64,000 nt of DNA, taken from Bacteroidia bacterium. Lineage in GTDB: Bacteria > Bacteroidota > Bacteroidia > Bacteroidales > Prolixibacteraceae. This document shows positions 47,800 through 56,372 of the stretch, in pieces. Numbering within the stretch: position 1 is the first letter of the stretch; every line of letters starts with the position of its first letter. The notes beneath the pieces were generated by a model that was given only the letters and a program-made list of their open reading frames with translations, did no database searches and was not told the DNA's origin. The position numbers and the translations under genes are program-made. The stretch is taken from the NCBI GenBank assembly GCA_026391315.1, contig JAPLDT010000102.1, positions 1 to 64,000 of the forward strand, read 5' to 3'.

Positions 47800-49077
47800 T
47801 TACCAATTCTTCTTCTTGTACCCCCAAATAGAATAGTAGATAAAAAGGAAATAGCTGGGCAACAAGACCAGATATGCGTGTTGGGAACCATATATGTCAG
47901 AAAGTTTGCCCCACAGAAGCGGAAGCAGAGCACCGCCCAGGATGGCCATGATCAGCATGGCAGAGCCCGTTTTGATGAATTTACCAAGGTTGTGAATGGC
48001 AAGCGGCCAGATGGCAGGCCAAACCAGTGCATTGGCGAAACCAAGAATCGCAATAAAGAAGACGGAGGTAATTCCGGTAGTGAATACGGCGCCCATCAGA
48101 AAGATAAGGCCCAGAATACCAGACCACTGTAAAGCGAAGCGTTGTGAAATAACTTTGGGGATTAGGACAATGCCAAGAATGTAGGCTACAGTCATGGATA
48201 CCAGCGTATATGAGGTAAAAACTTTTGCCTTCGAAATTTCTATGCCGAGCGACATACCATAACGAATAATTGTATCTCCGGCAATTACTTCGGCACCAAC
48301 ATAGAAGAAAAGTGTAAGTACACCTAAAATCAGGTGTGGAAACTGCCAGATGCTTGTTTTTGCCACCGCACCGTTGGATTCCATTTCGTCGTCACTTTCC
48401 GCTTCGATTTCAGGAAGCGGTGAGTAGCGAACTCCAATGCCCAGTAAAAAGAAGATAACTGTCATAACGCTGTATGGACCAATAACCCGATGCGCAAGTT
48501 CGTTCAGGGCAACAGCTTTGGATGATTCATCCATTTGTGCCAGACTGGCTACAAATGAATCACCGTCGGCTAAAATATAATAAGCAAGAATAAGCGGGGC
48601 AATAGAACCGGCCATCTTGTTACAGATACCCATGATGCTGATTCGTTTTGCAGCGCTTTCCCTGGGACCTAAGATGGTAACATAAGGATTGACAGCAGTT
48701 TGCAAAATCGTTAACCCGGTACCCATGACGAAGAGACCGGTAAGAAACAGGCTGTACGTACGCGTTGCAGCGGCAGGAATAAATAGGAGTGTTCCGAGCG
48801 CCATTACCCAAAGACCCACCATCATACCGTTTTTGAATCCTGTTTTCTTCAACACCCAGGAGGAGGGGAGTCCCATCACAAAATAGGCGATGTAAAATGC
48901 AAAGGCAACGAACATGGCCTGAAAGTTGGTCAGTTGGCAGGCAATTTTAAGGTATGGAATCAAAATGCCATTGAGCCAGGTGACAAAGCCGAAAATGAAA
49001 AATAGTACCGCGATGATGACCATCGGGATCAGATTGGAACCTTTCGATTGAGCTCCTGCAGAAGTAGGTTTCGACAT
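47800..49077 (-). CDS. FucP-type MFS sugar permease (first copy)
   Basis: 425 residues, twelve predicted membrane spans. FFIFGFVTWLNGILIPYLKI in the first span, AFYIAYFVMGLPSSW and QTAVNPYVTILGPRESAAKR are the signatures of the FucP/NagP/GluP group, inner-membrane proton symporters for L-fucose, GlcNAc or glucose. It precedes the nucleotidyltransferase and kinase on the same strand. A second related permease at 52972-54309 precedes nagA and nagB. The exact sugar is not fixed by sequence. Confidence 0.9.
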   Translation of the reverse strand: MSKPTSAGAQSKGSNLIPMVIIAVLFFIFGFVTWLNGILIPYLKIACQLTNFQAMFVAFAFYIAYFVMGLPSSWVLKKTGFKNGMMVGLWVMALGTLLFIPAAATRTYSLFLTGLFVMGTGLTILQTAVNPYVTILGPRESAAKRISIMGICNKMAGSIAPLILAYYILADGDSFVASLAQMDESSKAVALNELAHRVIGPYSVMTVIFFLLGIGVRYSPLPEIEAESDDEMESNGAVAKTSIWQFPHLILGVLTLFFYVGAEVIAGDTIIRYGMSLGIEISKAKVFTSYTLVSMTVAYILGIVLIPKVISQRFALQWSGILGLIFLMGAVFTTGITSVFFIAILGFANALVWPAIWPLAIHNLGKFIKTGSAMLIMAILGGALLPLLWGKLSDIYGSQHAYLVLLPSYFLFIYYSIWGYKKKNW

Positions 49078-49120
49078 AAATATTTGTATTTGTTAGTTTG
49101 GTTGCAAAATAATGAAAAAA

Positions 49121-49195
49121 GTTATGAGTTATGAATTATGAGTTATGAATCTCGCATAACTCATAACTTATAACTTATAACTTATAACTCATAAC
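49121..49195. repeat. Inverted repeat of GTTATGA/TCATAAC words
   Basis: The left arm (49121-49150) and right arm (about 49155-49195) share the same 7-bp words as the repeat at 47714. The right arm overlaps the last codons and the stop of the carbonic anhydrase-like gene, so the repeat now supplies its end. Confidence 0.85.
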
Positions 49196-49707
49196 TCCTT
49201 GTACCATGATGAGTAGGTATGGTAATTATTGGCAATCCGGTTGATCTCACCTTCGATCAATTCGATACTGATCTCCTTGATTTTTTTTGCCGGTGATCCT
49301 GCAAAGATGGACCCGGATTCAACAACGGTACCTTTGGTAACCACCGCGCCTGCAGCAACGATGGAGTTACTTTGAATGATGGCATCATCCAGCACTACGG
49401 CATTCATTCCGATCAGCACATTGTCGTGAATGGTGCAACCATGTACAATGGCTCCGTGAGCAATGGATACGTTGTTGCCAATGTTCGTGGCGGATTTCTC
49501 AAAAGTGCCATGGATGACGGCATTGTCCTGGATATTTACGTTGTCTCCGATTTTGATGTAGTTGACATCACCACGTAAAACGACCCCAAACCAGACGCTG
49601 CAATTATCGCCAAGTACAGTGTCTCCAATCACTACAGCGTTTTCGGCGAGGAAACAGTTTTTGCCAAAAACAGGTGTTTTCCCGCGCAATGTTTTTATGA
49701 CAGCCAT
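49189..49707 (-). CDS. Gamma carbonic anhydrase-like protein
   Basis: 172 residues of left-handed beta-helix hexapeptide repeats (VVIGDTVLGDNCSVWFG). The metal-binding pattern RGDVNYI...NIQDNAVIHG then IAHGAIVHGC supplies the three His ligands seen in this family, and a C-terminal helix caps the fold. It may hydrate CO2 or act as an acyl/metabolite-binding relative. It is divergent from korA across 57 bp, and a link to CO2-handling Kor is possible. Confidence 0.9.
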   Translation of the reverse strand: MAVIKTLRGKTPVFGKNCFLAENAVVIGDTVLGDNCSVWFGVVLRGDVNYIKIGDNVNIQDNAVIHGTFEKSATNIGNNVSIAHGAIVHGCTIHDNVLIGMNAVVLDDAIIQSNSIVAAGAVVTKGTVVESGSIFAGSPAKKIKEISIELIEGEINRIANNYHTYSSWYKEL

Positions 49708-49722
49708 TTTACAAAAAAAGTT

Positions 49723-49743
49723 TAAATTTGTGGATCAAAAATA
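49723..49743. promoter_or_regulatory. Back-to-back candidate -7 elements for korA and the carbonic anhydrase gene
   Basis: TAAATTTG at 49723-49730 (+) and, on the minus strand, TATTTTTG at 49736-49743 both fit TAnnTTTG. They face korA (ATG 49765) and the carbonic anhydrase gene (ATG 49707). Neither has TTTG at the ideal 19-bp distance. Confidence 0.35.
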
Positions 49744-49764
49744 GCAAATATTTATTTGAACCTT

Positions 49765-51606
49765 ATGTCAATTGAAACAAAAGTAATTGAACTTGAAGAG
49801 GTGTCAATTAGGTTTTCAGGCGATTCAGGTGATGGCATGCAGCTCACCGGAACACTGTTTTCCGATACCTCCTCGCTGATAGGAAACGACATTTCAACCT
49901 TCCCTGATTATCCTTCTGAGATTCGTGCACCCCAGGGAACAGTGGCGGGTGTATCGGGTTTTCAGATCCAGATTGGAAAAAAGAAGATAAATACTCCCGG
50001 AGATTTAGCACATGTTTTGGTAGCCATGAATCCGGCGGCAGTAAAGGCAAATGCCAAATATATGATGCCTGGCGGGACAATTTTTTATGATTCCGACAGC
50101 TTCAACCAAAAGAATTTTGAAAAAGCAAAGTTTACTACCGACGATCCATTTACTGAACTGAATCTATTGGATCATATTAAGGTTCCAGTTCCAATTACTC
50201 AGTTAACCAGAGAGGCTTTGAAGGATCTCGAAATTGACAACAAAAGTATCCTCAGAAGCAAAAATATGTTTGCTTTGGGGTTAATTTGCTGGGTGTTCAG
50301 CCGTCCGCTCGACTACATCGAAAAATATATTACCAAGAAGTTTGGAAAGAAAGAGTTGGTGCTCGAAGCCAACCTGAGGGTTTTGCATGCCGGTTACAAT
50401 TATGCGTGGAACCTTCAGCACATGACTCCCAGATATGTTGTCCATCCAGCCCCGATTGAAAAAGGCCTCTATCGCAATATCAGCGGTAACCTGGCTACAG
50501 CCTGGGGTTTATTGGCTGCTGCGGAGAAAGCCGGACTGGAACTTTTTATCGGTTCGTATCCTATAACACCGGCAACCGAAGTATTACAGGCCCTTGCCGA
50601 ACGAAAAGATCTGGGCGTAAAAAGTTTCCAGGCTGAAGATGAAATCGCGGGAATCTGTACATCTATTGGGGCGGCTTTTGCCGGTGATTTGGCCGTTACT
50701 TCCACTTCAGGACCGGGTTTTGCATTGAAATCAGAAGCGCTTGGTTTGAGTGTGATGGCAGAATTGCCTCTGGTTGTTGTCAATGTTCAACGCGGTGGTC
50801 CTTCAACAGGGCTGCCAACCAAAACGGAACAAGCCGATCTGCTTCAGACATTATATGGCCGAAACGGCGAAAGCCCGGTAGTGGTTGTAGCTGCCTCGAC
50901 TCCTTCTGACTGTTTTTATTATGCCTATATGTCAGCCAAGATCGCACTGGAACGGATGGTGCCGGTCGTACTGCTGACTGATGGATTCCTCGGCAATGGA
51001 ACAGAACCATGGAAAGTTCCAAAGGTAGCTGATCTTCCCTCAATTACTCCAAGAATAGCCAGGGATGCCTCCAAATTCAAACCTTACCAGCGTGATCCAA
51101 AGACTTTGGCACGCGAGTGGGCTTTCCCGGGTATGGACGGCTTTCAACACCGGATCGGTGGATTGGAAAAGGACCCCGGCGGAAATGTCAGCCAGGACCC
51201 GGCCAACCATCAATTGATGTGTGAAATCAGAAGGGATAAGGTGGAGGCAGTGGCGGATATGTTGCCCAATCTCGAACTGGTGGGCGAAAATTCGGGTGAC
51301 CTTTTGGTCGTTGGATGGGGAGGGACACTTGGCCACCTGGATACAGCTGTAAGGGAGTTACAGGTCAAAGGCACAAAAATTAGTCTTGCCCATTTCAATT
51401 ACATCAAACCGCTACCTTCCAATACGAAAGAGGTTTTCTCAAAATTCGAAAAGATTGTCGTGTGCGAATTAAACCTTGGTCAGTTTGTCGGGTATCTGCG
51501 CGACAAAATGCCTGAACATCAATACCACCAATTCAACAAAGTTCAGGGACTTCCCTTTACCATCCAGGAACTTTCTGATCACTTTATTAAACTCATAGAG
51601 GAATAA
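49765..51606 (+). CDS. korA: 2-oxoacid:ferredoxin oxidoreductase, fused gamma-alpha subunit
   Basis: 613 residues from ATG 49765. Residues about 10-195 are the gamma domain (VSIRFSGDSGDGMQLTG), followed by the alpha pyrimidine-binding domain (GLYRNISGNLATAWGLLAAA, GSYPITPATEVLQ) and a C-terminal transketolase-like part. With KorB it oxidatively decarboxylates 2-oxoglutarate (or another 2-oxoacid), reducing ferredoxin, or works in reverse to fix CO2. The KorB ATG follows after two bases. This two-gene form without separate delta subunit is common in Bacteroidota. Confidence 0.92.
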   Translation: MSIETKVIELEEVSIRFSGDSGDGMQLTGTLFSDTSSLIGNDISTFPDYPSEIRAPQGTVAGVSGFQIQIGKKKINTPGDLAHVLVAMNPAAVKANAKYMMPGGTIFYDSDSFNQKNFEKAKFTTDDPFTELNLLDHIKVPVPITQLTREALKDLEIDNKSILRSKNMFALGLICWVFSRPLDYIEKYITKKFGKKELVLEANLRVLHAGYNYAWNLQHMTPRYVVHPAPIEKGLYRNISGNLATAWGLLAAAEKAGLELFIGSYPITPATEVLQALAERKDLGVKSFQAEDEIAGICTSIGAAFAGDLAVTSTSGPGFALKSEALGLSVMAELPLVVVNVQRGGPSTGLPTKTEQADLLQTLYGRNGESPVVVVAASTPSDCFYYAYMSAKIALERMVPVVLLTDGFLGNGTEPWKVPKVADLPSITPRIARDASKFKPYQRDPKTLAREWAFPGMDGFQHRIGGLEKDPGGNVSQDPANHQLMCEIRRDKVEAVADMLPNLELVGENSGDLLVVGWGGTLGHLDTAVRELQVKGTKISLAHFNYIKPLPSNTKEVFSKFEKIVVCELNLGQFVGYLRDKMPEHQYHQFNKVQGLPFTIQELSDHFIKLIEE

Positions 51607-51608
51607 CC

Positions 51609-52625
51609 ATGCTGGAAACATTAAATTATACGCTCAAAGACTTCAAGAGTGAAAACGAAGTAAGATGGTGTCCCGGATGTGGCGACCATGCCGTTTTGAA
51701 TGCCGTACAAAAAGCTATGGCCAATCTGGGCATACGGCACGAAGATTTTGCCGTCATCTCCGGCATCGGATGTTCTTCCCGCTTTCCCTATTACATGAGT
51801 ACCTATGGCTTCCATACCATCCACGGTAGGGCTGCTGCGATTGCTTCCGGAGTGAAATGTGCCAATCCCAAGCTGACAGTCTGGGAGATTACCGGCGACG
51901 GTGATGCCCTGGCCATTGGCGGAAACCACTTCATTCATGTGATTAGAAGAAACATCGATATCAATATCATCCTGTTCAACAACAAAATCTACGGGTTAAC
52001 CAAAGGGCAATATTCGCCTACTACCGATCGTGGTTTTGTAACCAAGACCTCTCCGATGGGAACAATTGAAGATCCATTCGTACCCGGAAGGCTGGTGCTT
52101 GGAGCAGGTGGTTCGTTTTTTGCACGCTGTGTCGACAACAATCTGAAACATTCTCAGGAAGTTTTTGAAGAGGCTGCCAAATTCAAGGGTACCTCTGTGG
52201 TGGAAGTACTTCAAAACTGCGTGATCTTCAACGATGGTATCCATGAAGCAATCACAGATCCAAAGACCAGGGAAGAGCGTCAGATTTTCCTCAAGCATGG
52301 TGAACCTATGATTTTTGGCAACAACCGCGACAAAGGGATCGTTCTTGAAAAGGGAAAACTCAGAGTGGTCCAATTGGGCGAGGATGGTGTAAAACCGGAA
52401 GATATCCTGGTTCATGACGCAAGTGATCAGGATGGGTTCCTGCACCAGTCGCTCATTAGCATGAAACTGCCGGACTTCCCTGTTGCGATGGGGGTTATCC
52501 GTGCGGTACCTTCAAAAGTTTACAACGAGGCGATGGAGGCTCAGATTGCGGAAGCAAAAGCAAAATCAAAAATTACTTCTGTCGACCAGCTTTTATCCAG
52601 TGGGAATACCTGGACGGTGGAATAG
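51609..52625 (+). CDS. korB: 2-oxoacid:ferredoxin oxidoreductase, beta subunit
   Basis: 338 residues. RWCPGCGDH and the cysteines that follow bind the 4Fe-4S cluster, and ITGDGDALAIGGNH then NNKIYGLTKGQ form the thiamine diphosphate site (GDG...N). It is the catalytic partner of KorA. The extended C-terminal tail (LVHDASDQDGFLHQS) is standard for this group. A terminator-like hairpin and a repeat region follow. Confidence 0.94.
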   Translation: MLETLNYTLKDFKSENEVRWCPGCGDHAVLNAVQKAMANLGIRHEDFAVISGIGCSSRFPYYMSTYGFHTIHGRAAAIASGVKCANPKLTVWEITGDGDALAIGGNHFIHVIRRNIDINIILFNNKIYGLTKGQYSPTTDRGFVTKTSPMGTIEDPFVPGRLVLGAGGSFFARCVDNNLKHSQEVFEEAAKFKGTSVVEVLQNCVIFNDGIHEAITDPKTREERQIFLKHGEPMIFGNNRDKGIVLEKGKLRVVQLGEDGVKPEDILVHDASDQDGFLHQSLISMKLPDFPVAMGVIRAVPSKVYNEAMEAQIAEAKAKSKITSVDQLLSSGNTWTVE

Positions 52626-52740
52626 AGTTATGAGATATGAGTTATGAGATATGAGTTATGAGATATGAGTTATGAGATATGAGTTATGAGATATGAGTTA
52701 TGAGAGAATCTACATCACTCATCACTTATAACTCATAACT
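52625..52740. repeat. Tandem 14-bp repeat with complementary arm after korB
   Basis: The unit GAGTTATGAGATAT is repeated five times with a partial sixth (52625-52704), starting on the last base of the korB stop. A shorter complementary arm follows at about 52717-52740. The words match those at 47714 and 49121. Confidence 0.92.
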
Positions 52741-52751
52741 TTTTCAAAAGT

Positions 52752-52775
52752 AAAAGGCTCCTCGCGGAGTCTTTT
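52752..52775 (+). terminator. Intrinsic terminator of korAB
   Basis: A 10-bp stem with one G-T pair (52752-52761 with 52766-52775) and a four-base loop ends in T-rich sequence. It ends the kor transcript before the second permease gene. Confidence 0.75.
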
Positions 52776-52856
52776 CTATTTTAGACCTTCCCTGGAATGC
52801 GATATATAGAAAAGTATCCAAGATGCAAAAAATTAAAAGGTCACAATTCTCTTTCA

Positions 52857-52864
52857 TATATTTG
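52857..52864 (+). promoter_or_regulatory. Candidate -7 promoter element of the permease-nagA-nagB operon
   Basis: TATATTTG fits TAnnTTTG and lies about 107 bp before the chosen permease start. The upstream TTTG element is not at the ideal spacing. The remaining sequence between the korB terminator and this gene shows nothing else. Confidence 0.35.
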
Positions 52865-52971
52865 TTCTGCTTCTGAGGTACAAAAATGAATACTCATAAG
52901 CATTTGTTCACACCAACAAAAAATGAATATTTGGGTATTTCATGCAGCCTTTAAAAACAAATTATAAAAAC

Positions 52972-54309
52972 ATGAGAAAGAAGTTGGAAGTTGTAAATGC
53001 AGGATCGCTATCCACGCGAAACACGGTCCTATCGATTATGATCATTGCATTGTTGTTCTTTATTTTTGGTTTCACAACCTGGATCAACGCAATTTTAATA
53101 CCCTATTTCAAAATTTCGTGCGAATTAAACAATGCCCAGTCATTGTTGGTGGCCTTTGCCTTTTATATCGCCTATTTTGTAATGGCAATTCCGGCTGCAC
53201 ACTTGTTGGAAAGATTTGGTTTCAAAAAGGGGATCATGATCGGTTTCTGGATAATGGCGCTAGGTGCCCTTATTTTTGTCCCTGCTGCCTTAACCAGGAC
53301 ATATGGCTTATTCCTTCTGGGACTCTTCTCGATTGGCACAGGGCTTGCTATATTGCAACCTGCCGCCAATACCTACATTACCATGATAGGATCGAAAGAA
53401 AGGGCTGCGCAGCGGATGAGCATCATGGGCGTTTGCAATAAAACGGCGGGAATCGTAGCCCCACTGTTATTGGCTGCTGCCATACTCAGGCCGACTGATA
53501 CGGAGTTGTTCAAACAATTGCCCCTGATGGATGCAGCAGCACGAGGTGCAGCATTGGATGCATTGATACAGAGGGTGATTGTGCCTTATTCCATTATGGC
53601 AGTTTTCCTTTTTGGACTCGGATTGATGATCAGATATTCCATATTGCCTGAAATAGATACCAACAATGAGAATTCGGAGGTAGCCGATGCGAATTCCGGT
53701 AAAACAAGTATTGTTCAATTTCCTCATCTCATTCTTGGCGCTGTTGCACTGTTTCTTCACGTTGGATCACAGGTTACGGGTATCAATACAGTGATCGGTT
53801 ATGCTCAATCGCTTGGTTTGCCACTGCTGGAGGCCAAAGTATTTCCATCCTATATCCTTGGCATAACAATGTCCGGCTTTTTGCTGGGCATTGTTCTTAT
53901 TCCAAAATTCATCAATCATCTCAATGTATTGCGACTCTGTACTACATCGGCCATTGTGCTGACCCTTTTGTTTTTCATGGTGAGTGGTCAGGTGGTTACC
54001 TTTCTTGGACATAGCGCCCGACTGTCTATCTGGTTTCTTGTATTACTTGGGCTTTCCAATTCTCTGATGTGGTCTGCCATTTGGCCGCTTGCACTTAACG
54101 GACTGGGCCGGTTCACAAAAATGGGCGGATCAATCTTGATTATGGGCCTGTGCGGGAGCGCGATAGTGCCTATTATCTATGGGTATTTCGCTGATCATTA
54201 CAATCCGCACCTGGCGTACTGGGTACTAATGCCATGTTATCTCTATCTGGTTTATTATGCCTATTATGGTTACCGGGTTAAAAGATGGTCATTAAAAAAA
54301 GCAGCATAA
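52972..54309 (+). CDS. FucP-type MFS sugar permease (second copy)
   Basis: 445 residues from ATG 52972, preferred because it gives the same short N-terminus as the first permease; ATG 52942 would add ten residues. Twelve spans with FFIFGFTTWINAILIPYFKI and QPAANTYITMIGSKERAAQR mark the FucP/NagP group. It heads a run with nagA (34 bp) and nagB (32 bp), so N-acetylglucosamine or a related amino sugar is the likely cargo. It is clearly related to the permease at 47800-49077. Confidence 0.9.
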   Translation: MRKKLEVVNAGSLSTRNTVLSIMIIALLFFIFGFTTWINAILIPYFKISCELNNAQSLLVAFAFYIAYFVMAIPAAHLLERFGFKKGIMIGFWIMALGALIFVPAALTRTYGLFLLGLFSIGTGLAILQPAANTYITMIGSKERAAQRMSIMGVCNKTAGIVAPLLLAAAILRPTDTELFKQLPLMDAAARGAALDALIQRVIVPYSIMAVFLFGLGLMIRYSILPEIDTNNENSEVADANSGKTSIVQFPHLILGAVALFLHVGSQVTGINTVIGYAQSLGLPLLEAKVFPSYILGITMSGFLLGIVLIPKFINHLNVLRLCTTSAIVLTLLFFMVSGQVVTFLGHSARLSIWFLVLLGLSNSLMWSAIWPLALNGLGRFTKMGGSILIMGLCGSAIVPIIYGYFADHYNPHLAYWVLMPCYLYLVYYAYYGYRVKRWSLKKAA

Positions 54310-54343
54310 GCATTAAAAATATTGTATTAACCTCTGGAGAATT

Positions 54344-55570
54344 ATGGGATCAGAAAATAGACTTTTAAAAATTTACAACGGACAGGCAGTAACCCCTTCA
54401 GGTATTGTGAAAAATGCGACAGTGTTAGTAAGATCCGGTGTTATAGAGAAGGTAGCTGAAGGGAACCTGAATATGCCGGGAGCCATTGAACTTGATGCAA
54501 AGGGCCATTATATTGCCCCTGGTTTAATTGACATTCAGGTTAACGGATGCAATTCGGTGTCATTTTGCCTTGAAGGGGCAGGTGATACCCTGGCGAGCCA
54601 TGGAGGCTTGACCGTTTCAGATGTTAAGAAAGTTACTGAAGGTTTATGGAAGGAGGGTGTTACTACCTATTTTCCAACCCTCACAACAAATAGTCAGAAA
54701 ATGTTGTTGAAGAATTTTGGCATCCTTGCCAAAGCAATGGGCGATCCTTCTCTTCTTGGTTCCATCCCTGGCTTTCACCTCGAAGGTCCTTATATTTCTG
54801 CAGTAGATGGTTATCGGGGAGCTCATCCAATAGAGCATGTTCGAAAACCGATATGGAATGAATTTCTTGAACTCTACAAAGCTTCAGGCGAAAAAATACT
54901 TTTGATTACAGTAGCTCCTGAAGTTGAGGGCGCTTATGAGTTTATCAGAAAATGCACCGAATTGGGTATTGTAGTTTCACTGGGGCATCACAACGGTACG
55001 GCAGGGCAGATCAAACAGGCAATTGATCATGGTGCTAGTCTGGCAACACATCTGGGTAACGGTTGTGCCAATACTTTGAACAGGCACCTTAATCCGATAT
55101 GGCCTCAACTTGCCGATGACCGTTTAAAAATAAGCTTTATTGCCGATGGTTTTCATCTCCCGCCTGAGATGATTCAGGTATTCTACAAGACCAAGGGAGC
55201 CGAAAATATTGTGATAACATCTGATATTACAAGTTATACCGGATTACCGGCGGGTACATATAAAATAAAAGATGGAAAGACGGTAGAAAAAACGGTAGAC
55301 GGAAATCTTCGGTTCTCGGAGGGAGGACTTTATGGTTCTGCTTCGCCTTTGCGAAAAGGGGTTGCCCATATCATGAAAGTTTCAGGTTGCGGTTTGGTCA
55401 ATGCCATTCAGATGACGACACTAAATCCTGCATATGTTCATAATCTGAATGATCGTGGAGTATTGGAACGAGGGAAACGCGCTGATTTAATTTTATTTAC
55501 GATGGACAATGAAAGAATGTTGATTCAGAAAACGTTCGTAGCAGGTAAGGAAGTTTATTCAAATAGCTAA
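54344..55570 (+). CDS. nagA: N-acetylglucosamine-6-phosphate deacetylase-like protein
   Basis: 408 residues of the amidohydrolase fold. GLIDIQVNGCNSVSF, FHLEGPYIS, SLGHHNGTA, THLGNGCANTL and ITSDIT follow the order of NagA metal and substrate sites. The usual HLFNAM is replaced by HLGNGC, so it belongs to a divergent branch. It should remove the acetyl group from GlcNAc 6-phosphate before NagB. No GlcNAc 6-kinase is found in the window. Confidence 0.85.
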   Translation: MGSENRLLKIYNGQAVTPSGIVKNATVLVRSGVIEKVAEGNLNMPGAIELDAKGHYIAPGLIDIQVNGCNSVSFCLEGAGDTLASHGGLTVSDVKKVTEGLWKEGVTTYFPTLTTNSQKMLLKNFGILAKAMGDPSLLGSIPGFHLEGPYISAVDGYRGAHPIEHVRKPIWNEFLELYKASGEKILLITVAPEVEGAYEFIRKCTELGIVVSLGHHNGTAGQIKQAIDHGASLATHLGNGCANTLNRHLNPIWPQLADDRLKISFIADGFHLPPEMIQVFYKTKGAENIVITSDITSYTGLPAGTYKIKDGKTVEKTVDGNLRFSEGGLYGSASPLRKGVAHIMKVSGCGLVNAIQMTTLNPAYVHNLNDRGVLERGKRADLILFTMDNERMLIQKTFVAGKEVYSNS

Positions 55571-55602
55571 ATGGTATTTAATATTTTTGAAATCATAAAG
55601 CA

Positions 55603-56331
55603 ATGGAAATAGTAATCTCAGAAACCAAGCAGGAGCTTGGTAAGAAAGCAGCCGAAATGGGAGCAAAATTGATTTGTAAGGCAATCTTCGAAAGAGGAAA
55701 AGCAAACATCATCGTTGCCACCGGAGCATCCCAGTTCGAAATGCTCAGTGAGTTGGTCAAAGAAGATATTGATTGGTCAGTCGTTACGGGCTTTCATTTG
55801 GACGAATACATCGGAGTATCCGATACTCACCCCGCATCGTTTCGCAAATACCTCAAAGAACGGTTTGTGAACCTTATTCCGTTGAAAGAATTTAACTATG
55901 TGAATGGTAGCGTGGAGCCTTATGAGGAATGCCTCCGTTTGGGGAAATTGATCAGCAAACACCCGATTGATGTTGCCTTTGTTGGTATTGGTGAAAACAG
56001 CCATTTGGCTTTCAACGATCCTCCTGCAGATTTTGAAACGGAAGAGGCCTATCTTGTAGTAACATTGAATGAAGATTGCCGCCTTCAGCAAATGGGCGAA
56101 GGCTGGTTTCCAACATTGAACGATGTTCCGGGAAAGGCAATCAGCATGTCGATCAGGCAGATCATGAAATCGAAAGCGATTATTTGCAGTGTTCCGGATG
56201 CCCGGAAAGCGAAAGCGGTGCACCAAACCCTTAACAGTGAAATTTCTCCGAAATGTCCGGCAAGTATTCTACGGAAACACGCCGACTCGGTGTTGTTTTT
56301 GGATTCTCCTGCCGCATCGCTGATCTTATAA
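55603..56331 (+). CDS. nagB: Glucosamine-6-phosphate deaminase
   Basis: 242 residues. FHLDEYIG (Asp67, Glu68) and [13 protein letters not shown] (His134) match the NagB active site. In E. coli NagB the second motif reads GNDGHIAFNEP; here Asn stands at the place of the catalytic-site Asp, a form often seen in this subfamily. It converts glucosamine 6-phosphate to fructose 6-phosphate and ammonia. Its stop codon lies within the left arm of a bidirectional terminator. Confidence 0.88.
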   Translation: MEIVISETKQELGKKAAEMGAKLICKAIFERGKANIIVATGASQFEMLSELVKEDIDWSVVTGFHLDEYIGVSDTHPASFRKYLKERFVNLIPLKEFNYVNGSVEPYEECLRLGKLISKHPIDVAFVGIGENSHLAFNDPPADFETEEAYLVVTLNEDCRLQQMGEGWFPTLNDVPGKAISMSIRQIMKSKAIICSVPDARKAKAVHQTLNSEISPKCPASILRKHADSVLFLDSPAASLIL

Positions 56332-56372
56332 AAAGAGAAAGGCCCTGTTATGGGCCTTTCTCTTTTTATAAG
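56325..56372. terminator. Perfect 21-bp bidirectional terminator between nagB and the Gfo/Idh gene
   Basis: Arms 56325-56345 and 56352-56372 pair perfectly around a 6-nt loop. The GC core with T-runs on either strand gives an intrinsic terminator in both directions. Both stop codons (56329-56331 on +, 56366-56368 on -) lie inside the arms. Confidence 0.92.

Noticed and set aside
52625-52740. Possible CRISPR-like repeat array
   Set aside because: The 14-bp units are directly adjacent with no unique spacers and no cas genes nearby; it is a tandem repeat.
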